Below, one piece after another: positions 40,871 to 51,971 of a stretch of DNA of 64,000 nt. Position 1 is the first letter of the stretch. Every line of letters starts with the position of its first letter. The stretch covers positions 818,501-882,500 of the forward strand of contig JAOTON010002237.1 in the NCBI GenBank assembly GCA_034440635.1. Direction: 5' to 3'. Made by a program: the position numbers and the translations under genes. The stretch comes from Lepas anatifera. Taxonomy: Eukaryota; Arthropoda; Thecostraca; Lepadidae. The notes under the pieces are model-generated. The model made no database searches and was not told where the DNA came from. It saw nothing but the letters and a program-made list of their open reading frames with translations.

Positions 40871-42210
40871 GGTTTTCCGAAGATTCCCCCTTCGTGTCAT
40901 GTGCCTCCGGTATTCATCTGTGCAAGAAGAAAACCACATGAATATGAAAATAACACCAGTATATTTATAGAGACATTACAGACAGAGACGTAGCCATGCA
41001 TTTCAAATCCACTACAAGCAAACACGAGTTTCATAATAGCATCAACTAGTCACATCAAGGAACGTTAGGTGGGTTATTCGAATGTGGCTCCAATGGGCCC
41101 TCGCACTCACGCCGGAAATGCTCTGCATCAGAATATCTTGGATGTTTGACGAAGGTAGCAGCTCCTCTTGTCGTATCCGCACTGTATTTGTTCCCTTATT
41201 CTATCTTAAATCCTACCTTACATTGTCAACAAACGCAGCCTTGCCCTGGGCCTGTTTTTAGCAATGTACCCGTCAGTACATATCCTCAAAATTTACGGAC
41301 GCCTCACCACAGTATTACCGTTCCACCTGACCACTTACCTCCAGCGACTGACGGTCCCGCTAATGCCAACGGAATGCGGCCATACAAAAGACAGCCGGCC
41401 CCCGCGCAAACGCCTGAGGCACGGTCGGGCGCAGAGGGGGAGACGCGGCCCCGGCAGCGCGCTCCCGAGCACCGGTGCTAAAGGGGTGGAAACGGAGCGC
41501 GGCAAAGCATGACTGCGAACTCCTACCTGCTCCCATAGGCATTCGCTTCTTCGACAAATTATAATTTGTGCACAAACTCATGCTTGTTGAGACCGTGCAC
41601 ATACTTTGCCTGTGTTCATGCTACCTGGGGGTTTGAAATTCAGCCGCTAATGGTGCTGTAACAAAGAGTTTAGAACAAAAGCTAACTTAATTTTCATCGA
41701 TAAGTGGATCCGGGATTTCCGATCAGGACCGCAACACACATGGTTGGGGGTGGGGTTGCGACTTTTGGGCGGTAAAATCTACAGTGAAGGTGTCAATAAC
41801 CACATCCTGGGTGGGGGGGGGTGGAAGTGACATTTTAGGAAGGAGCGGTCCAGGTCAAGGTCGAACGTCCAGGTCAAGGGATTAGCTTAAAATATTTGAA
41901 AAACACAGCCGCCAAGTAAAAACAAGCACATCACGTTGGACCTCCACCAATACCGTCACCATACCCTCTAAAACCACGTGGTTACCACATGGTTTGCCCA
42001 CATCGAGCCCTTGCCCGTCTGAGCCCACCTTCACCCTCACCAGCCCACGCGGGGCCCACGCGAGTGTGTTGACTGGGTTCGGTATTTCAAGGACCTGATG
42101 AAGCCCGTTCACTTCCATTTCCGCGTTCACGAGGCTGCAATGATCTCACTATGAACGATCCTGACCATGATTCCATAGTTTCATCCTCTGATACACAGGC
42201 GTGATTCGGC
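40871..42210. other. No recognised gene; GC-rich patch and decayed family F copy
   Basis: A GC-rich patch at about 41330-41520 has open frames on both strands with no recognisable domain. 41707-41850 (GGATCCGGGATTTCCGATC, then ACATCCTGGGTGGG) is a decayed family F element. 41915-42070 is related to minisatellite S4. Confidence 0.4.
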
Positions 42211-42222
42211 AAAAGGATTTCA

Positions 42223-43280
42223 CACCCACCCCGGTGGGCCTCCGAACCACCTTTGCCCTGGTGGGGGTTTTCAAACACTCCCCCTCAAAATCGTTTCCTA
42301 TGCGGACTAGCGAAAAGCGCGAAAGCTGTTGGATAGCTAATAGAAATTCATGAAAAACTACATTGGTCACTTTTTGGCTCAGGTCAATATTGAGGCCATG
42401 ACAAGTCAAAGAAGGTCGCATGTTAGGGTAGAGCTTTTGGACTCTAGTTTCTGACAAAGTTGGATTAGAACCATTTTGTAGGCACCATTCTCTTCATTTC
42501 GTCACGGCAAATGGAGTTATGTATAATATGACTATGCTAGGTCAAAACGCAAAAAATTACCTGACCTCAGTTCAAGTCAAGATCATTTTTTAACCTAGCA
42601 TAGTCAATAGGCATATCAATCGACTCGCAATAGCAATCCAAACGAAATGGTATCAAAACATAAGTTGTACCATCATTTCCTGCAAAGTTATTGACCCAAG
42701 TCTGAAAACTGTTTAAATAGCCCCAGATGACCTCTCAGAGGTCACAGGTCAAAATTGCAGCATGAACCTGAAAAGTGGCCCAGGATACTACGGCTTGGAG
42801 AATACGAAGGTATTCTCAGCTGTATCTACACAAATACAGCCCTCTTCCTGTTTTCCCCACGTATTTCCAATAGAGAATACAATCCGTGCCTGATTCTAGA
42901 TCATCGATATGAAAAACCCCGGAATGTATATTATGGTGCTACAGCATACATTCCAGGACTCCCTCGGTGCTCACTCGCGCAGTGAGCGCTCGGTGCTCAC
43001 CGAGTGCTCACTCGGTTGACCAATTATGTCGTATAAGTTTCAATTCAACAGATTCACCCATTTCTTACTTACATACACCGTCTTAAAACAATTTGAGATG
43101 AGGTCACTTGACCTGCACTGGTGGTCTGGCCTGGGATGACCCAGCATAGAAATTTTTAGTGAAGTTGCGAAATTGACCAATGATAAGGTGTGCCAAGTAC
43201 GGCGGCGTTTCGCAATGTCGTTTTTTCCTGCCACCGGAAAACCTGAGGGGGTGTTCAAACACCCCACACCGGGGCGAGGT
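42223..43280. mobile_element. TTAA-type element, family C
   Basis: Left end after TTCA 42219-42222 (decayed TTAA) reads CACCCACCCCGGTGGGCC; the right end GGGGTGTTCAAACACCCC and GGGGCGAGG precedes TTAA 43281-43284. A GTTCAAACAC-type hairpin lies near both ends. Interior contains AGGTCA words and the segment CCTCTCAGAGGTCACAGGT, shared with 36600-36640 and 51600-51640. Confidence 0.7.
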
Positions 43281-43689
43281 TTAATGTATCAAATCTTTAG
43301 GCATGCCTTGCCACTGCGATAGTTGCCTGTTTCATTCAAACATCACACGTGAATGATTAGTACTCGGGCTTTTATAGTTGAAGAAAAGGATGAAGTGCAA
43401 TTTTCGCACTTGCACAGTTTGTTCTTGATTAATTTCGCAGCTTTTCTGAGGTCTAGGTCATCTTCGGTCAGGTCACTAGACAAGGTCAAGTAACCTCAAC
43501 TTAAATATGCCAAAGCAGTCTGTAGTCACGGACAGTTTCAGTGCAAGTTATAGCACCTGCAAGTTATATCAAATCATAAGATCACCAAATGTGACAGTTC
43601 GTGGTGGCAGGTTTTTTTATAGATGAGCTAGCGCTAGGTCAGCACTATAGCCTTTCTATTACGATGAAAGTTGAAATTTTGGGAAAATT

Positions 43690-43985
43690 TAAGATCGGGT
43701 AGAAGAAAGGAGTAACAAAGCATGTACGCTGTTGCCTTACACACCTCCTCCGCCGGTACTTCCTTGACACAGGTAGGTATCGTTAATGTGACACCAACCA
43801 GCTTCCGACTGCTTCCAGCAGAAGGCAGTGTAGTGGCTGATCTGGTGCTGCCATGGTGTGCTACCACTGCGTACAGGTCAAACACAAGGCTACCAGATAT
43901 CTGCGGATGCCCGAGTGCCATCCCACTGAGGTACAGGTCGCTGAGGGGAAAGTGACATGACCGAGGGCTTGGCGCGATGTGCTGC
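43690..43985 (-). pseudogene. Ubiquitin-specific protease (USP) C-terminal fragment, frameshifted
   Basis: Minus-strand reading gives HFPLSDLYLSGMAL, then LVFDLYAVVAHHGS, the USP sequence that precedes the catalytic His. The frame then shifts: a second frame reads ISHYTAFCWKQSEAGWCHIND, the Cys/His protease HYTA box and following WxxxND segment, and the first frame resumes with VCKATAYMLCY, the usual C-terminal AYxLxY. The order equals the end of the USP catalytic domain; the HFP start and AVVAHHG suggest the USP18/USP3 side of the family, from memory. Two opposing frameshifts within 90 bp make it non-functional as read, unless sequencing errors are involved. A TTTCCCCTCAG just upstream could be an old acceptor. 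The catalytic Cys part is not in the window. Confidence 0.72.
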
Positions 43986-44268
43986 CGCTATAGGTAGAAC
44001 GCTTAAGTTGCATAATCACCACAGATGGCAGGCACCAGGCATCGAACTTAAGTTGTTAATTGGCCTATCTCCTCGAATCCTGGATGCATAAAATAGCAAA
44101 AACACAAGGAATATATATTAGAACACAGCCCTTCCTCAGAATCTTCAAGAAATGTAGTGATTGGAGAAACTCTTGATCATGGTGTGAGCTGAGGCCTCGA
44201 ATTTCAGATTTCGCTAAATTTCAGAATAATCAATAAGGTTTTGTTTTTTTGGAAACAAAAGCTTATTT

Positions 44269-44298
44269 CTGAATCACATTTTAAAAAATGTGATTCAG
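44269..44298. other. Perfect 14-bp hairpin
   Basis: CTGAATCACATTTT and AAAATGTGATTCAG separated by AA, close to the left limit of a family C fragment. Role unknown. Confidence 0.8.
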
Positions 44299-45119
44299 CT
44301 TTTATTTTTTATCGTTGCGTTTGGATTGCTATTGCAAGTCGATTGATATACAAATATTGACTATGCTAGGCTGAAAAATGATCTTGAACTGACATGAATT
44401 CAGGTCATTTTTGTGTTTTGATCTAGATTTGCCGTGACAAGAGGAAGCGAGGAGTGCCTAAATAATGATTCTAACTCAACTCTGTCAGACGCTAGAGCCC
44501 AAAAACTTAAACTCAAAATTCCACTTTCCTTGACCCGTCATGACCTCAATATTGACCTGAGCCAAAAAGTGACCATATGTTTTTCATGAATTTGTAAGAG
44601 CTATCCACCAGCGTTCACGTTTATTTCGCTATCCCGCATAGAAGCCGAATTCGAGGGAAGTGTTCAAACACCCCCACCTGAGCGAAGGGGCTGGGAGGCC
44701 CACCGGGGTGCAGGTTAAAGTAAATGCTCTACCACCATCCATTACTACGTTATTCAGTTTTAGCTATTTTCCCATCTTTTTCCAAAGGAGAGATCATGGC
44801 TCATATCTGCTCTTAGGTCATCGATATACAAATATCGGAACATGTTTTGTAGAACTCGGTTGGGTTATTATGTGATATGAGTTTCAATCACATAGGTTAC
44901 CCTGCTCTGAATTATGTTATTTTAATCCCTTTTTTAGGCGAGGTCACTTGATCTGCATTGGTGACCTGACCTAACCTGACTTAACCTTAAATTTTATCAA
45001 AAGTTGTAAAAATGGTCAGAGCGTTTGTATGCCATGTACGGCGGCGCTACGCGCCACTGTTTTTTATCCTGTCTTCAAAAACCCAGGGGGCGGGTATCCG
45101 CCCTCTGTTAATGCGCCTA
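44299..45119. mobile_element. Fused family C and family A TTAA fragments
   Basis: Family C sequence runs to its right end at 44714 (before TTAA 44715-44718). Family A sequence then starts without its own left end and runs to GCGCCTA before TTAA 45120-45123. The family A fragment has lost its first 450 bp or so; the junction falls exactly at the family C TTAA. Confidence 0.65.
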
Positions 45120-45123
45120 TTAA

Positions 45124-46685
45124 AACGTTTTTTTATTAGTTGACGCAAACACGCGCTAAAGGTTTTTTCTCATCAAATTTTTGCTTTCTTTTTGGTGCAA
45201 TCGTAGGGACCCTTTTCGGCGCAGCCCTCTCCCCTCTGAGTGAAATCCTAGCTTCGTCCCGATGTTAAGCTGTATTAAATTATCCATAGATTTGTTTTAA
45301 TATTATTTTTTTCAAAAACTTTCGATAGAGAGCATAGAAAGCTAATTGGTTAATTATTGGCAGTATGAGCGAAATTACCCTCATTTTTTAATTGGCTTGA
45401 TATTTGCTATCTTCCAGGATATCGGGAATTTACAATTCGGATTTTTTATTGAACAGCTTGGCTCAGGGTTGACCTATTGTACCGCACTTCGTTTTATGAT
45501 TTAAACAGGGATTTCGTCAGGGCCCGTTGTTTATTCTGGTTTAGTCCGTGAATTGTTGTTAGCACTTCAGGTCCTGGCCCTGCACTTCAGGTCTTCAGGT
45601 GAATTATTGTCAGCACTTCAAGTCCAACCGATCCTGTCAAAAATCAATCGCATATGATAACATCACAATGCTGCCACTCATTGCACAACAACACAAATCC
45701 TGGTTCCGGACTGCCGACTGGAGAGAGCGTGGTCCGGACCAAGAGATGCCACTCTCGGGCGGAAATACCCATTAGGAAGGCGACAAATCCTATCGCGGCG
45801 GCGCGGCGCCGTTACTCGCATCCTGGGGAAGGGGAGAGAGTGACATTTCAGTGATGCGCCATCGACTTAACAGAGGGGCGTCGCTACCATTTCAGGGGCC
45901 ACCCAAGGCTGATTTGAAAGGGTAAAGTACTCCTTTTCCCCCTGAATACGTCTAAACAGCAGTGTTATATTCATCTACATATGATCACACTGTACATAAA
46001 GTGAAATATTATTTAATAGGTCTATGTTATAGGCCATCAAGTGAACTATAAAAACATCCACATTTTGAAGGAGGAAGGACTATAGGAACTGTTCTCGCTG
46101 TATCCCCTACCTATCTCTCTGACGCTGTGCGAAAGGGGTGAGCGCGGCCCTCCCAGCGTGCAGCCTACCACATGGCGTTCCCCTGTACCTCGCTTTGCCG
46201 GCTCTGCTGCGGACCCTTCGGGTCTACTTTGAATTAAATTGCTCACTCACTTATTGATGTCACGAAAAGAGCTCATGGATGACCATGCTGTGAACAAGAT
46301 ACCTCAGGTAATGTTCCCGAAGAGCACCGAAGGAAGGGATTAAGGACGCCTAGACTGCGCGGTGACAATGGCCTGTCAGTCGCCGTTACGGGGAGGGGGA
46401 TAGGGTGATGGCATCGGAATTCAGCGGTGGGAATTTTTCAAGGCTTGTGACAGTGTACAGCACACTTGCATATGCACTTTCCAGGCAACACGAAAGGGAT
46501 GGCACCCATATTTAGGTTTCAAACAGCCTCACCAGTGTTGCACAGCAGACGTAGGGGAAACGGGAGAAGCACGAATATTTTACTTTTTAATGCAGTAAAT
46601 TTGATATCAACATGTCATGTTATCTCACGCTTTCGAAAAAGTTCTCAAAACACACACACAAATATTATATATGTATATATATAGG

Positions 46686-46730
<45 letters not shown>

Positions 46731-47630
46731 TTAAATATGACGGAATATTCGGAGTTGGTTTTTTCTTGGTGAGGCTTTCAACTTTGCGGACTAGGTTTTT
46801 TCCTTGGTTGTCCAGATCTGAGTGAATTGCGCTTATATTTTCAACATGTTCAAGTAACGTTTCATCAATCCAATTGACATCCTCAGACGACATGAGAGAC
46901 ATAAGACGCAAAGTTAAAAATCCATATGATATACGTTATAAATCCAAAAGTAATCGCAGATCGGTTCGGTCAGTAATTATTTGAAGAACATGGAGCTGAC
47001 ATGGCTCTAGAATTATTCCTGTGTGCAGGTGCTTTTAACGTGGAAGGTATCTCCATCAATAGCAAAAGAGCAAACATTGCTATCAACCTTTCTGTTATAT
47101 GATAAACGGCTTAAATAAAATAATGCAGGTATGACGAACTATTTGATCACCATGTCGACATCACTAGGACACATTAACATTACATAACACTCAATGACAA
47201 TTCACTATTCACGGATATGCATTACACTGTACGGTTTGAGCTAACCTGTTGGGAGCTGTTTATCATGTCCCCCATCAACTTCATCTGTCTGTTGATTTCT
47301 GGGTCCCTGTCTCTGATATCAACGGCCTCCAGGACCGTTAGCCTCCTGTCAAAGCATCGCACTATGATGGATATATTATTAGCATAACTCTGGGGAGTTT
47401 TAGTTTGTGAGTCGTTTCAGTATGTTTTTGGGGGCGCTGGCCTGGAGGTGGAATGTCATACATCTTGAGAGTGTAGTTGTGCGTCCGATGTATATCGAGT
47501 TAGCACGGGGCGCACAGTCACTGATGGGGCAATGGTACCCATCTACATGCATCTAATGAAACTTGCATCAGCGAAAATCTGTTCCCATCCTTTACTAATA
47601 TCAAACACACCCATACCCACACCCACAACC
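45124..47630. other. No recognised gene; decayed family F copy and a TA microsatellite
   Basis: 45703-45955 is a decayed family F element without clean ends. 46671-46728 is a TA/CATA microsatellite. A minus-strand frame at 46911-46745 (about 55 residues, EDVNWIDETLLEHVENIS) looks protein-like and could be a remnant of the Penelope-like element nearby, but this is a guess. The rest is unassigned. Confidence 0.35.
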
Positions 47631-47633
47631 ACC

Positions 47634-47798
<165 letters not shown>

Positions 47799-47806
47799 CC
47801 ACTCAT

Positions 47807-47810
<4 letters not shown>

Positions 47811-47874
<64 letters not shown>
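47811..47874. repeat. (TA)n microsatellite, 64 bp
   Basis: A perfect run of about 32 TA units next to the AC array. Confidence 0.97.
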
Positions 47875-47875
<1 letters not shown>

Positions 47876-48171
47876 CATTGGTTTAGTTTGGGAAAAGGTT
47901 TTGATTGATGTATTATTGATTGAAAATGACGGCATATCTGGCATTGATGAGCCTCCGGTTTAGAGTCTCGATTCTTCTGATACGCTTTTTCATCTTTCGA
48001 GGACTGTTCAAACAATATTTTCCAAATGAATCATGTATCAACGTTATGTTAATCACATTAACATTTTCAGGCATGTCATTGGGCACATATAATTATTAAA
48101 AAACAGTCATTAATATAGGACACATCTAGCCCTCTGTTCGATTCGTCTCGATGCCGATTTATTTCCTTTAA

Positions 48172-48620
48172 AGGGAATGTGGCACCTTCATAACGTGATT
48201 TAAACTGAGATAACCAAATTGTTAAGCAAGTCGGAAAACTCTGTACTCCATTTATCACTTGTCTTGGAACTCGATATTTCCTTAGAAAAAAGCTAAAACC
48301 TACCTGACACCAGCCCCCTCATCAGCCCCCGCCGGGCGGCCATTGTTGTGAGCTGCTGGTGTGACGACATATGCTGACGTCACGATGAGCATCAGCCAAT
48401 CGAAGCCCTTGAAGCTTTTCAAGTATGGTAGTGGTTGCCAGATCGTGACATCATCCACAGGCTGATATTTATTTGTTTTTATAGAGGAGCATTTTAAAAA
48501 TAAAAATATTGAGCTTATTGTACATTTTTCAGAGAAATCATGAGTGGTTTCATTGTTTTCGACTAAAAGTACGCCTAATTGCACTGAATTCCAGGATTCG
48601 ACCAAGGTGCCACATTCCCT
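48172..48620 (-). mobile_element. TTAA-flanked element, family E (copy 5), 449 bp
   Basis: TTAA 48168-48171 and 48621-48624 flank AGGGAATGTGGCACC and its complement. Reversed relative to copies 2-4. Keeps TGACGTCA and the CCAAT-type AGCCAATCG near 48370-48400. Confidence 0.92.
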
Positions 48621-48838
48621 TTAAGAGTAATAACACCAAAAAGTAGCTTCAACTTCATGCAGTTGTAATGAAACGGCACCATCGTGAGATAGAAGTTGCA
48701 ACTTTTTTAATTGCAGAATATTTGATTTTTACGCTTTCGCTTAAAAATGAAAATCATTTATCTAAAACCTACACCCAACATTCTCATAAGCGGTGAGTTT
48801 ATCGCATTCACACACCCATGCATTCATCACAATGTTCT

Positions 48839-50047
48839 TCACCGTCTGGGCCCTAGAGGGGGCCCATCAAACAGCGACAGTGTGGAGACCTGGTTCATTT
48901 GACGGTTGATGGTGGGGCTCAGGTCCCGGATGAACACAGATTCCAGGGCCTGCAGCTTCTTAAATGTCGGTGTCCTGTACAAGCATAGTCCAGATTAAAG
49001 TCTTGTTATGGTCGCGCTTTATGTTTTTTTCCGGGGCGCCTTCTTGAAGATGCATCGTCATTCTCCGAGAGAGACTTGTTGTTGTTTGTCCAACGTAACT
49101 ATATTCTGGACGGTGCGCACAGTCACCATATGGAAAATTAAATTTGGATACTACGTTGTTCACCTTCAACTTCGAGTACTCTGCGGACAGGTTGTTTTTC
49201 ATCACCAGTGTATTCCGATGTTGGGGTGCTCTTGTAGAAAATGTGAATTCTGTCGCCTTCCAGTTTATTGCTAGTTTCGGGCTGGCAGTGATTGCTGAGC
49301 TGCATTCGGATGATGTCTTCGAGTTTTCTTTCTCGTAGTTATTGCTTGAAAAGATATTACGGATACGGTCAAGCTCTTGGTGGACGAGCTCCCAGGTGCT
49401 GCAGTGCGTGAGAGCCCGAGAGAAATAGGCTCTGATCACGCTGTTTCCGTTGAGACATTCGCTTTTTCCGTTGAGGCAATGGCCGGTGTTAGTCTCTTTG
49501 CGGTAGACATTGGTTTGGTACTTGTTGTTGGAGGCATCGACCTTTACATCCAAGAAAGGGATTGTGTTTTCTACGCTTTCTTCGGTACTGAATTTGAGCT
49601 CTGAGACCTCTTCAAGATTTCTCTTAAGAAGATTCAGTTGGCAGCGTCCTTGATATCGGTAAAGATATCATCTACGTAGCGGTAGTACAGGTGGGGTTTG
49701 GTTTCCATCGTCTGCAGTGAGTTTTCTTCCACACAGCACATATAGCTTCGGGCGAATAATACTCCCAAGGGAGAACCAATCGCAATGCCATTTACTTGGT
49801 AGATGAGTTTGCCTTCTGGGCATCGGAATGGAGCACTTCTTGTACATATGGATAGCATTTCTTTCAGAACATTACGTGGTACCCGAGGTTGTGGTATCTC
49901 AGGGTGGTTGAAGGCATAGTTGAGGATAATCTGAATAGTCTCATCAATGGGAACGTTCGTGAAAAGACTCTGGGCGTCAAGTGATGCAATTATGCCCTTT
50001 CTCTCTCGGAGCTTGAGTATTTCTAGAAATTCCATAGACGACTTCAA
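48839..50047 (-). pseudogene. Penelope-like element: reverse transcriptase and GIY-YIG endonuclease, frameshifted
   Basis: Minus strand, from 50047: RT motifs IIASLDAQSLFTNVPIDETI, GIAIGSPLGVLFARSYM and the catalytic YRYVDDIFT. After a break near 49630-49560 comes a linker, then the GIY-YIG endonuclease (YSYVGQTTTSLSRRMTMH). After a further shift near 48960 the C-terminus reads ALESVFIRDLSPTINRQMNQ and stops at 48841-48839. RT followed by a GIY-YIG domain defines Penelope-like elements. The N-terminal third is missing, and at least two frame breaks make it inactive. Its 5' limit abuts an inverted second copy. Confidence 0.88.
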
Positions 50048-50717
50048 CGAGTACGTTCCGAGTATAAACGGAGACAGGATATCTGTGAGATATTATAGGT
50101 TTCATCGGGTTGCCAGCCTTGTGCGTCTTTATATTCCCGTAAAAGTACCCAGGGTTAAACTCACCGATGATGCGTTGGAATTTGATGTCTCGGAACGTAC
50201 TCTTTCAACTCGTCTACGAAATTTCTCCGAGAGAGAAAGGGCATAATTGAATCACTTCACGCCCAGAGTCTTTTCACGAATGTTCCCATTGATGAGACTA
50301 TTCAGATTATCCTCAACTATGCCTTCAACGACCCTGAGCTACCACCACCTCGGGTACCACGTGATGTTTTGGAAGAGATTCTATCCAGATGTACAAAAGT
50401 GCTCCATTTCGATGCCCAGAAGGCAAACTCTTCTACCAAGTAAATGGCGTTGCGATTGGTTCTCCCTTGGGAGTATTATTTGTCTGAAGCTATATGTGCT
50501 GTGTGGAAGAAAACGCACTGCAGAAAATGGAAACCAAACCCCAGCTGTACTACTGCTACGTGAATGATATCTTTACCAATATCAAGGACACTGAACAGCT
50601 GGACCTTCTTAAGAGAAATCATGAGGAGGTCTCAGAACTCAAATTCAGTACCAAAGAAAGCGTAGAAAACACAATCCCTTTCTTGCATGTAAGGGACGAT
50701 GCCATCAATAACAAGTA
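50048..50717 (+). pseudogene. Second Penelope-like fragment, opposite orientation
   Basis: Plus strand: ESLHAQSLFTNVPIDETIQI (about 50253-50312), PPRVPRDVLEE, then a broken stretch, then MCCVEENALQ and YCYVNDIFTNIKD, where YVDD has become YVND. It ends near 50717. Several frameshifts and the lost Asp show it is dead. It lies head to head with the copy on its left. 50048-50200 has no clear match and may be older 5' sequence. Confidence 0.8.
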
Positions 50718-50772
50718 ACGAACCGATGTCTACCGCTGGAAACCAATGCCGCTTGGGGTCAGTGGTTATATG

Positions 50773-50937
50773 GCCGCCCGGTAGCTCAGTTGTTAGAGCG
50801 TTGGGCTCCGGCCTGTTGCTCAGGAACATGAAGTGACTGTGCATGTACACATTGTGCATGCTTGGAATCGGTTCCACTGAGACGCTCCGGCGCTCTATGT
50901 TTACTCGAAGTAGGTCGGCTGGCAACTGACTGGTGAG
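50773..50937 (+). mobile_element. tRNA-derived SINE, left half (split by a hAT-like element)
   Basis: GCCCGGTAGCTCAGTTGTTAG, a tRNA-like A box, then GGAATCGGTTCCACTGAGACG, then GGCTGGCAACTGACTGGTGAG. It stops at 50937 inside the SINE body and resumes at 54512. Same family as 37462-37095. Confidence 0.82.
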
Positions 50938-51025
50938 CAGAGATGGCCTACGCTACGTTACGTTACCGAATTATGCTACGTTACGGTTCGATTTTGGCCA
51001 AAACTACGCTACGGAATTATGTTAC

Positions 51026-51207
51026 CAGGGGCGTAGCCAAGGGGGCGGCAGCGACAGCCAGCCCCCACCCCCCCCCTGAGGACCCGAAGAGCCCGCTGAG
51101 GACACGATTCTGTAAAAAGCAGAGCCATTTTTACCCATCAGGGCCCTTTTGGAGCTGTCCCAGAAGCCATTTTGCCCCCCCTGAGCGAAATCCTGGCTAC
51201 GCACCTA
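51026..51207. mobile_element. 182-bp hAT-like MITE (CAGGGGCGTAGCC)
   Basis: Left end CAGGGGCGTAGCCA, right end TGGCTACGCACCTA, flanked by TATGTTAC (51018-51025) and TATGCTAC (51208-51215), an 8-bp duplication with one change. It sits inside the subterminal region of the larger element. Confidence 0.75.
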
Positions 51208-51971
51208 TATGCTACGTTATATTTCATCGAGTACGGAATTACGGTACCTTAGCTACGGCTACGGTAAAAATATTTCGCACTACGATATCAACATTGTGTT
51301 CACACATTCATACTTCAACCCTCGTCCCGGTGGGGAGGTGTTTGACATCCCCTCGGGTTTTACCGGTTGTACGAAAAAACGGCGGCGCGGAGAACCGCCG
51401 TACTTGACACATCTTATCCTTGATCAATTCCGCAGCTTTCCCCAAAAATTCAAGCTGGATCATCTCAGGTCAGGTCACCAGGTTAGGTTATGTGACTTCA
51501 CCTTCAGAAATGTTTAAGGTGTCATAAGTAAGAAAGGGGTGAATCTATCGAATTGAAACTGCTAGCAAATAATGGCCCTACCGAGTACTACAACCTATAG
51601 GTTCCTGTTGCAATGTTTTACCTGTGACCTCTAAGAGGTCATCTGAACTGCTGGGAGATTTTCTGACTTGGGTCAATATCTTTACAGGAAAGGACGATAA
51701 AACTTTTATTTTGATTCCTTTACGTTGACACTGCTTCTACGGTTCGATTGATGTGCATATTGCATATGTTAGATTAAATAGTGACCTTGACCTGACCTGA
51801 GGTGTGACCTGATGACTGATGTGTGTCACCTGATGTTTGGGGCCAATGGTCGGGAATTTTTTTCACCAGTTGACAAAATTATAAATCGAAATCAACCGGC
51901 TTCTAATTTTTACAAGCCCAAAAATGTGTCCGTGATTTACACTATCCACCTAAAGATCCCGATCTTAATTG

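Noticed and set aside
40565..40939. Minus-strand ORF of 124 residues with repeated NHQ/DHQ
   Set aside because: Produced by minisatellite S5.
41146..41512. Pro-rich plus-strand ORFs in a GC-rich patch
   Set aside because: No domain, start context or splice signal I could support; GC richness alone lengthens open frames.
50773..50850. Genuine tRNA gene
   Set aside because: Has an A-box-like stretch, but no complete cloverleaf and it is joined to a SINE body found in several copies.
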